Part shown: positions 8,065-14,843 of the stretch, in pieces
Layout: every line of letters starts with the position of its first letter
Position numbering within the stretch: the stretch's first letter is position 1
The notes under the pieces: generated by a model
What the model was told of the DNA's origin: nothing
The model's database searches: none
Seen by the model: the letters and a program-made list of their open reading frames with translations, nothing else
Made by a program: the position numbers and the translations under genes
DNA from: Butyricicoccus sp. OM04-18BH
Lineage (GTDB): Bacteria > Bacillota > Clostridia > Oscillospirales > Butyricicoccaceae
NCBI RefSeq assembly: GCF_003481705.1
Contig: NZ_QULN01000007.1
Coordinates: 1-64,000, forward strand
Length of the DNA stretch: 64,000 bases
Direction of reading: 5' to 3'

Positions 8065-8928
8065 TCAGTCTTGCTTACTGTTTACAATGTCTTTTGCTGT
8101 CTGTCGGGTAGCACCGGCATTTTCTTCCCGGAAATTCTTCCCGTCAAAAAGAATCGGCGCACACCGTTCCAGAATACGGTCATAGATACGGGCGTGGGCC
8201 AGGTCAGGCGGGTTCTTGAGTTCGGCCAGTTTCAGGTTGGTGGTGATGATCATGGGCCTGCGGCTGCGGTATCGGCTGTCAATGACGAAAAACATCTGCT
8301 CCATCGCATACTCGGTACTGCGCTCCACACCCAAATCGTCAATGATAAGCAGGTCGTATTCGTCAAAGCTGGCGATAAAGTCGGCCCTGTCTTCGGAGAA
8401 CATCCCTGTCAGGCGGTTCAGGATGGTGGGAAAGTTCGTCATCAGCACAGGCACATCCCGGTCAAGTAGAGCATTGGCGATACATCCGGCGAAAAAAGAT
8501 TTGCCGGTTCCCACATCTCCAAACAGCAAAAGCCCGATATTGCTCTTATATGCTTCTTTCCAGTTCTCCACATAGGCATGAGCCTTGTCCATCAATGGGT
8601 TTTGCCCGTTATCATTGGAAAATGTGTAGTCATACAGATAACGGTCTTGCAAGCCCTGTGCCTTTCGGCGTTTGATACGCTCCATGCGGCGCTGCCGTTC
8701 TTCAGCAGCCTTGCGTTGCTCCTCAGCCTCCCGCTGGCACTGGCAGATGCAGCGCGGCATAAAGTAGCCGGATTTCCCGAAGCATGGCACAACGGTCTGC
8801 CTCTGGCCGCCGCATTTCTTACAGTGGATGAGACCGTCTGACGGGTCTATATACTCGTCCCCGGCCAATTCCATACCGGCAGCTGCCTTGTCGATCAGCG
8901 CCCGGATTTCTGCGGTAATCTCAATCAT
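8065..8928 (-). CDS. DnaC/IstB-like AAA+ helicase loader
   Basis: 287 residues. Cys motif near the N-terminus (CKKCGG...CFGK...CICQC) followed by an AAA+ module: Walker A GDVGTGKS at about residue 137, Walker B LLIIDDLG, sensor-like IITTNL. The start ATGA overlaps the end of the replication initiator gene, so the two are translated together. Role: loads replicative helicase at the element's origin, in the manner of DnaC or DnaI. Primosomal function is inferred from family. Confidence 0.85.
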   Translation of the reverse strand: MIEITAEIRALIDKAAAGMELAGDEYIDPSDGLIHCKKCGGQRQTVVPCFGKSGYFMPRCICQCQREAEEQRKAAEERQRRMERIKRRKAQGLQDRYLYDYTFSNDNGQNPLMDKAHAYVENWKEAYKSNIGLLLFGDVGTGKSFFAGCIANALLDRDVPVLMTNFPTILNRLTGMFSEDRADFIASFDEYDLLIIDDLGVERSTEYAMEQMFFVIDSRYRSRRPMIITTNLKLAELKNPPDLAHARIYDRILERCAPILFDGKNFREENAGATRQTAKDIVNSKQD

Positions 8929-9674
8929 ACAGTTTCATCCTCCTTTACGCTGTAATCCCGGTTGCGGGTGGGCGGGGCCGCCTTTTTCGCGTCCTCACCG
9001 GCCCAGCGCCGGATGGTGGCGGCATGACTCTGATACCGCTTACCGGTAGAGGCCATGTATTCGGACAGCTTTTCGATGTACTGGCCCCATACAGTGGGAA
9101 AACTGGCCTGTAAGTCTGCCAGTTCCTCGTCCGTCAGGAAAACATTCTGGTAACGGCCATAGGTGTGGGAAGGGTGCCCCGTTTCAGGGCGTACCTTCTC
9201 TATCTCTCTCTTTATCTCTATCTCTTTCTCTAACTCTATCTCTATCTCTGGTGGACGAATGTCGGACAAATGTCCGCCACTTGTCCGTGGCGCAGAAAGA
9301 GCCTTATTTTGGAGCCTCGCAGCCCGCTTTCGCTCGGCCTCGGTAGAGGACTGGCCGATTAAAAGTTCGATGTTGCTCATGTAGAATGTGCCGCTGTCCA
9401 GCACTTCCACAAGACCCAGCTTCAAAAAGATCTGCAAGGCTCTCTCCACAGTGCCGATCTGCTGGCGGGTAATGGTGGCGATCATCTGCGCCGTGTAAGG
9501 AATGTCCTCGTCAAGTTGAAGCCGTCCACCATGTTTCAGCGATTTCAGATACAGCTTGAGCAGAATGTTGGAATATAGCACACCATCCTGCATACTTTCC
9601 AGCAGCACGATGGAATCATCGTCAAAATAGTTTTCTTTAAGTTTCAGGTAATAATATTTTCGGTTGTCTGACAT
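8925..9674 (-). CDS. Replication initiator (phage replisome organizer type)
   Basis: 249 residues from ATG at 9674 with AAGGAGG upstream. Winged-helix N-terminal domain (KYYYLKLKENYFDDDSIVLLE, residues about 6-110), an acidic tract EIEIELEKEIEIKREIE that is really an encoded DNA repeat, and a C-terminal domain with YIEKLSEYMASTGKRYQSHAATIRRW. It overlaps the helicase loader by ATGA. It is a paralogue of the truncated gene at 1-663, so two elements in the window share one replication system type. Confidence 0.8.
   Translation of the reverse strand: MSDNRKYYYLKLKENYFDDDSIVLLESMQDGVLYSNILLKLYLKSLKHGGRLQLDEDIPYTAQMIATITRQQIGTVERALQIFLKLGLVEVLDSGTFYMSNIELLIGQSSTEAERKRAARLQNKALSAPRTSGGHLSDIRPPEIEIELEKEIEIKREIEKVRPETGHPSHTYGRYQNVFLTDEELADLQASFPTVWGQYIEKLSEYMASTGKRYQSHAATIRRWAGEDAKKAAPPTRNRDYSVKEDETV
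9194..9288. repeat. Iteron-like repeats and purine tract inside repA (copy 2)
   Basis: Same layout as the copy at 186-277: three 11-bp units on the minus strand with the GGACA(A/T)(A/T)(A/T)G theme, followed by a long run of GAGATA/GAGAAA hexamers. The stretch around the iterons is almost base-identical between the two genes even at synonymous positions. Origin function is inferred. Confidence 0.5.
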
Positions 9675-9787
9675 AGGGTTCCTCCTTGGGGTTTCTCTTG
9701 GGATTCTGTACGCATTTTAAGACCGTTTTAGGGGCCGGAGGATAAATCTATCAGCCTGCCTTTGATACCCTCGAAAAAATCCTTGAT

Positions 9788-10186
9788 TTACAAGGGTTTT
9801 TCAGCCCCTAAAGCGTGACATTTCTCCCGTTGTTTCCGCTTGCGCTTTGCGGCGTTGATCCGCTTCATGCGTGCGGCACATTCCGGGCAGTATTTGGCCC
9901 GGTTGGAACCGGGGGTAAACAGCGCCCCACATACGGCGCATTTCTTTGCATTCAGCCGGTGGAACAGCGCCGTTTCCAGTTCCTTATCCTGCGGCAATAC
10001 CGCCGCCCGAAACCACCTGCACAACAGGGAGTAGGAAATAGACTGGACACAGACACATTCCTCCCCATCGTCCAGGGCGATACAGTTTCCGTCGATGTAG
10101 TTACAGCACTCATGCACCAGCCTCCGCACTCTGCGGTACTGGCGGTAATCCATGACGGGGATAGGTTCAGTCTTGTCGTTCTTCAT
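9788..10186 (-). CDS. Cysteine-rich VLP-type protein
   Basis: 132 residues. N-terminal region with VRRLVHECCNYIDGNCIALDD, then an SYSLLCRWFRAAVLP segment, then a zinc-ribbon-like CAVCGALF...YCPECAARM (about residues 92-115) and a Lys/Arg-rich tail. It resembles the Cys-rich VLP proteins common in Tn4451- and Tn1549-like elements, whose function is not known. Transcribed toward the replication genes; divergent from the toxin-antitoxin pair. Confidence 0.75.
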   Translation of the reverse strand: MKNDKTEPIPVMDYRQYRRVRRLVHECCNYIDGNCIALDDGEECVCVQSISYSLLCRWFRAAVLPQDKELETALFHRLNAKKCAVCGALFTPGSNRAKYCPECAARMKRINAAKRKRKQREKCHALGAEKPL

Positions 10187-10241
10187 AAATGAGTTCTTTC
10201 ATAAAGCCGATAACCTCCTTGAATGAATTTATTGTTAAATA

Positions 10242-10288
10242 TTCGTGCAAAGTATTGTTTTCTTCGTGCAAATGGCATATACTATAAT
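10242..10288 (+). promoter_or_regulatory. Promoter and repeated operator of the toxin-antitoxin pair
   Basis: TTCGTGCAAA occurs twice (10242-10251 and 10263-10272), 21 bases apart, so on one face of the helix. A TATAAT box at 10283-10288 follows, 25 bases before the antitoxin start. The arrangement fits autorepression by the RelB-like antitoxin. Confidence 0.55.
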
Positions 10289-10312
10289 TGCCAGCAGAAA
10301 GGGGTTGATCGT

Positions 10313-10591
10313 ATGGCTGGAAATACCACAAACATCAGTATCCGCATGGACGCAGATTTGAAAGCGCAGGCGGACGCACTGTTTACTGAACTTGGCATGA
10401 ACCTGACTACGGCATTTAACATCTTTGTGCGCCAGTCGCTTCGTGAAGGCGGCATTCCCTTTGAGGTAAGGCTGGAACAGCCGAACAAAGAAACGGTTGC
10501 TGCCATGCTGGAAGCGGAAAGGATTGCAAAAGACCCGTCTGTAAAGGGCTACAATGACCTTGACGAGTTGTTTGCTGACCTGAAAAGATGA
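10313..10591 (+). CDS. RelB/DinJ-family antitoxin
   Basis: 92 residues from ATG at 10313 (AAAGGGG upstream). The N-terminus (NTTNISIRMDADLKAQADAL) forms the ribbon-helix-helix DNA-binding part; the C-terminus (EAERIAKDPSVKGYNDLDEL) is the toxin-binding tail, as in DinJ. Stop and toxin start overlap as ATGA. It neutralises the downstream YafQ-like toxin and represses its own promoter, which has a doubled TTCGTGCAAA. Likely stabilises the transposon. Confidence 0.9.
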   Translation: MAGNTTNISIRMDADLKAQADALFTELGMNLTTAFNIFVRQSLREGGIPFEVRLEQPNKETVAAMLEAERIAKDPSVKGYNDLDELFADLKR

Positions 10592-10878
10592 AAGAAACCA
10601 AATATACCGTCAAGTACACGACCAGTTTCAAAAAGGACTACAAACGAGCCATAAAGCGTGGCTTGAAGATTGAGCTGCTGGAGCAGGTCGTAGCATTGCT
10701 GGCAATGGGCGAACCGCTGCCGGATAAGAACCGTGACCATGATCTGTCCGGCGATTGGGCAGGTCATCGGGAATGTCATATTCTCCCGGACTGGCTGCTT
10801 GTCTATCGCATAGAGGATGATGTTCTGGTGCTGACGCTGGCCCGCACCGGCACACACAGCGACTTGTTCGGCAAATAA
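10588..10878 (+). CDS. YafQ-family mRNA interferase toxin
   Basis: 96 residues. The sequence has the RelE/YafQ fold landmarks: YTVKYTTSFKKDYKRAIKRG, then LPDKNRDHDLSGDWAGHRECHILPDWLLVYRI, with the catalytic-type His residues (HDL, GHRECHI) and a C-terminal RTGTHSDLF. YafQ enzymes cut mRNA on the ribosome when unbound by antitoxin. The stop is followed closely by an inverted GCCGCC...GGCGG hairpin. Full length, no obvious inactivating change. Confidence 0.9.
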   Translation: MKETKYTVKYTTSFKKDYKRAIKRGLKIELLEQVVALLAMGEPLPDKNRDHDLSGDWAGHRECHILPDWLLVYRIEDDVLVLTLARTGTHSDLFGK

Positions 10879-10985
10879 ACAGTCTGCCGCCGTATGGGGA
10901 AACCTGTACGGCGGTTTTTCTGTATGCAAAGGTATGTCGTGAAACGCGACGCACTTGACAGGGGTACGCCAAAATGCAGTATCCT

Positions 10986-12431
10986 TTACCGCTCCGGCTC
11001 CCGGTCGTGAGACTTGTTCCGTTCCTGCCGGGACAGCTGCTCGGCGGTTTTGCGGAGCCGTTCCACTGCTTTCAAATCCTCCCGCATGGATTTCATGGCA
11101 AGCGTGTCTGTCTGCTTTCCGGCGGCCAGCTGGTCGATTTCCCGCTGCCATGCCTTCGGGGTGATTCCCTCGCCGCTGTCTTTCAAGTCTTTCAGATACC
11201 GGACTGCTGCGTCATACAGGATCAGTTCCCGGCTGTGGCGCTGCTCAAACTGTTCCCGCTTTTCCGGCTTTACTTTGGCAAGCTGCTTGTGGATGGACTT
11301 GTACTGGTTGTACTGTTCCCACATCTCCCCGCGTTCGGTAAGAGTGGCGATCCGGCGCTCAGCCTTGACGATCTTTCCCCGCAGGTCATAGTAACGGCTG
11401 TTCATATCAGTGATTTTTTCATGAAGCTGCTGCATAGACTGGATGCCATTTGCCTGTAAAAAGCTGAATAGTGCAGCGCTTTCCTGCAAAGCCCGGATTT
11501 TGCCGGTGCGGGTGCGGGGAGTGTTCAACTGCTGCTGGGCCTCCCACAAAGCGGTCAAGCTGCTTTGCTGTGTTTGTGGTTTTTCCACTTCGGCTTTCGA
11601 CCAGCGATAAAGGCGGGTAATGCGGGCTTTGATTTCTTTCAGCAGTTTGTTGTCGACGGCGATCTGTCGGTTTACTTCCCCCTTGTCGGTGCGGATACCG
11701 CGCTTTTCCATTTGGCTGGCAGCTGGCCCCAGATGGACAGAGGGAATTTTATCAATGCCCTGCCGCTTGTAACTGCGGTGGTCAATGCGCTCCGGTCTAC
11801 CGGCAGATTCCAGCGCCCGGTTGGTGTAGGCTGCCCACGCTGCCCGCCAAATCTCCACATTCCCTTTATCGTTCCAGTCGGTTGTATCCTCCCGATGATT
11901 TTTCCAGCCGCCTTTCCCATCCGGGATACGCTGTCCATTCTCGTCCAGATCGTATGCCTTGCGGCACTTTGCGCCCCACTGTCCATTTTCTTTCAAAGGC
12001 CGTAGCGTCAGCATGATATGGACATGAGGGTTGCCGGTTCCCTTGTTATGGATAGCAAAGTCGGCACACATTCCTTTGTCTACAAAGTTGTCCTTCACAT
12101 AGGCACGCACAAGGGCAAGCTGCTGTTCGCCGGACAGTTCACGGGGCAGGGCTGCTTCAATCTCGCGGGCAAGCTGGCTGTCCCTTGCTTTCTCGATTTG
12201 CTCCACACTGTTCCAGAGGATAGAACGGTCTGCAAATTCCGGCGGGGCGTGGGCAGGCAGCATGATCTCCGCATGAACAATGCCGCCTTTCCGGGTGTAG
12301 TCGTGGGTCATTCCGTCCCATTCATTTGTCAGCTTGGTTCCGCTGCGGTAAGCAGCTGCGGCAACGGCAGAACGGCCTGCGCTGCGCTTGATGATACTGA
12401 CCGGGATATGACAGAAATCTATGGGGAACAC
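10986..12431 (-). CDS. mobL: MobA/MobL-family relaxase
   Basis: About 481 residues. The N-terminal relaxase domain has SAGRSAVAAAAYRSG (Tyr28) and the metal-binding NPHVHIMLTLRP (His136, His138) with a further His128; a coiled C-terminal half follows. The start is uncertain: GTG at 12431 is part of the AAAGGAGG binding site, and no ATG exists in the right place; ATA at 12422 has ideal spacing but would be unusual. The IncQ-like nick region lies 160 bases upstream. It corresponds to the TnpZ role in Tn4451: nicks oriT so a helper conjugation system can move the circle. Confidence 0.88.
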   Translation of the reverse strand: MFPIDFCHIPVSIIKRSAGRSAVAAAAYRSGTKLTNEWDGMTHDYTRKGGIVHAEIMLPAHAPPEFADRSILWNSVEQIEKARDSQLAREIEAALPRELSGEQQLALVRAYVKDNFVDKGMCADFAIHNKGTGNPHVHIMLTLRPLKENGQWGAKCRKAYDLDENGQRIPDGKGGWKNHREDTTDWNDKGNVEIWRAAWAAYTNRALESAGRPERIDHRSYKRQGIDKIPSVHLGPAASQMEKRGIRTDKGEVNRQIAVDNKLLKEIKARITRLYRWSKAEVEKPQTQQSSLTALWEAQQQLNTPRTRTGKIRALQESAALFSFLQANGIQSMQQLHEKITDMNSRYYDLRGKIVKAERRIATLTERGEMWEQYNQYKSIHKQLAKVKPEKREQFEQRHSRELILYDAAVRYLKDLKDSGEGITPKAWQREIDQLAAGKQTDTLAMKSMREDLKAVERLRKTAEQLSRQERNKSHDREPER

Positions 12432-12575
12432 CTCCTTTCAGTGAGGGGATAACAGGCTCTGTGGAGCCGGACAAACGCAAAGCGGGTGTTTGGCTGCGCA
12501 GAGCGCACAAGGGGTTTGGGGAGCGTAGCTTCCCATCGCGGACGAAGTACGCAACGCCCCCGGCAGGGCGCACAG

Positions 12576-12603
12576 CACCGGCAACGGTGTATAAGTGCGC
12601 CCT
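12576..12603. other. oriT of the Tn4451-like element (IncQ-type nick region)
   Basis: CACCG-GCAA-CGGTG, a perfect inverted repeat (12576-12589), stands two bases before TAAGTGCGCCCT (12592-12603). That dodecamer is the conserved nick core of RSF1010/R1162-type (MobA, MOBQ) origins of transfer, where it is also preceded by an inverted repeat. A further hairpin (CCCTTG...CAAGGG) overlaps the downstream side. It lies between mobL and the DUF3847 gene. Confidence 0.8.
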
Positions 12604-12617
12604 TGTAAACAAGGGAC

Positions 12618-12908
12618 TTATGGCGTGTCCCCGGATTTTGGCAGGTTTGCAGTCAATTCCACAGCCCCCGGAAGATGGGACAGGGCAATCAGAAATGCTT
12701 TGACCTCTGCGCCGGAAAGGTTGGGAGCCAGCGGAAAAATACCCTCCAAAATGGCTCCGCGCTCAATCAGGCGGCGGGTGCGAACCCTGCGTTCTTCGTT
12801 CCGCTGCTTGTTCTCCAAAATCTTCTTGCGGTTTTCAAGCTGTCGGATCTCCTTCAGGACTTTCTCCCGTTCTTCTTTTGAGGAGTGAGCTGTAATTTTT
12901 TCGTCCAT
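12618..12908 (-). CDS. DUF3847 family protein
   Basis: 96 residues from ATG at 12908 (AGAGGTG upstream). N-terminal half is a charged coiled coil (EREKVLKEIRQLENRKKILE, KQRNEERRVRTRRLIERGAIL), then a hydrophobic C-terminus (GAEVKAFLIALSHLPGA). Members sit beside MobL relaxases and oriT in clostridial elements; a relaxosome accessory role similar to MobC is plausible but unproven. Only about 15 bases separate its stop from the oriT nick core. Confidence 0.75.
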   Translation of the reverse strand: MDEKITAHSSKEEREKVLKEIRQLENRKKILENKQRNEERRVRTRRLIERGAILEGIFPLAPNLSGAEVKAFLIALSHLPGAVELTANLPKSGDTP

Positions 12909-12936
12909 GTCATGCACCTCTTTTCTTTGGAAACGC

Positions 12937-13398
12937 TCATAGATTGACCGTCCATTTCTGACGCGCAAAGTACCGGCGCAGTCTCCGCAGTGCGGCGTGG
13001 ATGGATTTTCCCGCCTGTGATGGTGTGATACCCTCCATTGCGGCAATGTCTTTCACTTTCATACCCAATATATAGCGGGCGTGGACACGGCGAGCCTGTA
13101 TGGGGGACAGGGAAGAAATGGCTTCATACAATCGCCGTATCAGTTCTTCATATTCGGCTAATTCTTCTTTTTCTATCAGATGATCCTCCGGCGATGGCTG
13201 CGCCCAGCCGATTGCGGCATTTTCGATTCCGTCGTTACAATCGAGGGAGTAAAACGCCTTATAGCGGAACATCTTGCGTTCTCTGGCGGCCTCGGCTCTC
13301 TTATCCAGAAGAAACGCTTCGACGATCTCATCGGACACCTCCACAAAAATGTCCTCTTTGCAAAATGGATAATATTGTTTGAGATTGATGGTCTGCAT
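12937..13398 (-). CDS. Sigma-70 region-4-like protein 1
   Basis: 153 residues from ATG at 13398. The N-terminal MQTINLKQYYPFCKEDIFVEV segment is an element-specific domain; the C-terminus (LSPIQARRVHARYILGMKVKDIAAMEGITPSQAGKSI) is a sigma region-4 helix-turn-helix. No region 2 is visible, so it may be an activator rather than a full sigma factor. First of three related genes in tandem (with 13409 and 13965). Confidence 0.7.
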   Translation of the reverse strand: MQTINLKQYYPFCKEDIFVEVSDEIVEAFLLDKRAEAARERKMFRYKAFYSLDCNDGIENAAIGWAQPSPEDHLIEKEELAEYEELIRRLYEAISSLSPIQARRVHARYILGMKVKDIAAMEGITPSQAGKSIHAALRRLRRYFARQKWTVNL

Positions 13399-13408
13399 AG
13401 GCACGCCC

Positions 13409-13861
13409 TCACTCTGATTGAAAAAGGTCATCATAGCAGCGGCGCATATTCCGCAGACCTCGACGGATGGCAACGCTGACCTTGCTGCTGTGGACGCCCT
13501 CTCTCCGGGAGATTTCCGGCTGCTTGATACCAGCAATGTAGTAGGCGTGAACACGGCGGGCCTGTGTCGGAGTGGCATGAGCCAGAGCCGCAGGCAGAGC
13601 TGCAATCAGGTGCAGGCGGGTGGTCATTTCTTCTCGTTCCAGCAAAATATCTTCCGGCGATCTGCTGTGTTCCAGTGCGTAATTTTCCAGCCAGCTGTAT
13701 GCGTCCAGAGAGTAGTAGGCGCGGTGGTAGACTTTCCGACGCTCATAGTTCTCCATCTCCCGCTGAGCCTGATACATCGCTGCCCATACCTCGTCCGTAA
13801 CATCCACAAACTCGTCATGCCGGTAGTGGGGATACATCCACCGCAGATTGATTGTTTTCAT
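13409..13861 (-). CDS. Sigma-70 region-4-like protein 2
   Basis: 150 residues from ATG at 13861, with TCAGGAGG upstream. It begins MKTINLRWMYPHYRHDEFVDV and ends with THPTQARR-type region 4 (ATPTQARRVHAYYIAGIKQPEISRREGV is the HTH region), clearly a paralogue of the protein encoded at 12937-13398. It stops 10 bases before that gene's start, so they are co-transcribed. Specific target promoters are unknown. Confidence 0.7.
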   Translation of the reverse strand: MKTINLRWMYPHYRHDEFVDVTDEVWAAMYQAQREMENYERRKVYHRAYYSLDAYSWLENYALEHSRSPEDILLEREEMTTRLHLIAALPAALAHATPTQARRVHAYYIAGIKQPEISRREGVHSSKVSVAIRRGLRNMRRCYDDLFQSE

Positions 13862-13964
13862 AGGCTTACCTCCTGAAAATTGGAGAGGCGGGCAGCTCGT
13901 CCGCTGTCCGCCCCTCGCTGAGATAAGGGAAATGATCCCTTTCACTTGGTAGCCAGAAAACAGG

Positions 13965-14378
13965 TCATTCGTTAAGCCTGTTCTCAAAGAAATTTATAAA
14001 TTTTTTTCTGACCGCCTCCACACTTTGATACACAGCCACTTTGGAGCAGCCGCACAGCACACCGATCTCTGCAAGGCTCAGCCCGTCAAGCGCATAGAGC
14101 AGGAACCGGCGGCGCTGGGCCTCGGTACAGGTGTCCAGAACAGCCATCAGCTCATGCAGCGTTTCCATGCGGCAAAGGTATTCCTCCGGCGTTTCGCCGT
14201 AGACCCCTACACCCTCGGTGGTAATGATGTACTCGTCAAACTCCCGGCCATCCCAATGCCGCCGCTGTTCATGGAACAGGTTCTCCGTTTTGTGATCGGC
14301 CCGGTCAAGAAATTCATAGACTTCCAGCGTGACCTCCACAGCCACAGCTTGTCCGTTATAATTGATGGTAACTTCCAT
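13965..14378 (-). CDS. Sigma-70 region-4-like protein 3
   Basis: 137 residues from ATG at 14378 (GGAGG 8 bases upstream; earlier ATGs are too close). The N-terminus MEVTINYNGQAVAVEVTLEV replaces the MxTINL start of its two neighbours but the same order follows: an R-rich segment, an EEYLCR helix, then CTEAQRRRFLLYALDGLSLAE and a CSKVAVYQSVEAVRKKF recognition helix. Leads the three-gene sigma-like array. Confidence 0.65.
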   Translation of the reverse strand: MEVTINYNGQAVAVEVTLEVYEFLDRADHKTENLFHEQRRHWDGREFDEYIITTEGVGVYGETPEEYLCRMETLHELMAVLDTCTEAQRRRFLLYALDGLSLAEIGVLCGCSKVAVYQSVEAVRKKFINFFENRLNE

Positions 14379-14625
14379 CTGCATTTCCTCCATTCAGATT
14401 TTTTGGGTAAATCTGAATGAGGCGGCGGGGCGCGGCTCCGGGGATAAAATTCGGGCCATGCTGACCCGATGTTCCGGCTCCATAGGGACAAAAAAGCGCC
14501 CGGACGGCATAAAGCCATACGAGCGTAATGGAGTATATTTTGCTGTTTAGTTACATGGTATAGTGCATACTTCTGACCGCATTGCTCCGCTGCTGGGAAC
14601 AGGCTTTTTTTAGCTGGTGCAGGTC

Positions 14626-14748
14626 ATGGGTACTATGAAAAGAGGCAAAAATAGACACGGCGGCAATCCTCCTTATATGCCGCCGTGGATTTACACGGTG
14701 TTAGGTCGTCGTTATTTTAAGGTAGACGAAAAGAAACGGCGGCTCTGA
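14626..14748 (+). CDS. Possible 40-residue basic peptide
   Basis: An open frame ATG-TGA on the plus strand encodes MGTMKRGKNRHGGNPPYMPP followed by WIYTVLGRRYFKVDEKKRRL. It is basic with a Pro/Trp centre and is followed at once by a GGCGGCT/AGCCGCC hairpin. Ribosome binding site is weak (GGTGCAGG). It lies in the otherwise gene-free 14379-14843 stretch. May be chance. Confidence 0.25.
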   Translation: MGTMKRGKNRHGGNPPYMPPWIYTVLGRRYFKVDEKKRRL

Positions 14749-14763
14749 AAATCAAAGCCGCCG
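14737..14763. terminator. Hairpin between sigma-like and ABC-permease genes
   Basis: CGGCGGCT (14737-14744) pairs with AGCCGCCG (14756-14763). On the minus strand a T-rich stretch follows (TTTCTTTTCG), so it can end transcription coming from the ABC permease gene. Confidence 0.55.
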
Positions 14764-14794
14764 CTTCATAGGCGCGTGAAAATGTGTCTGCTTT

Positions 14795-14822
14795 ACGACG
14801 GCTTTTTTTCTTTTGCCGTCGT
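14795..14822. terminator. Hairpin after the ABC permease gene
   Basis: ACGACGGC (14795-14802) and GCCGTCGT (14815-14822) form a perfect 8-bp stem around a T/A-rich 12-base loop, 21 bases past the permease stop. No clear U run follows on the minus strand, so efficiency is doubtful. Confidence 0.45.
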
Positions 14823-14843
14823 GCGGCAGATTAACATATGAAA

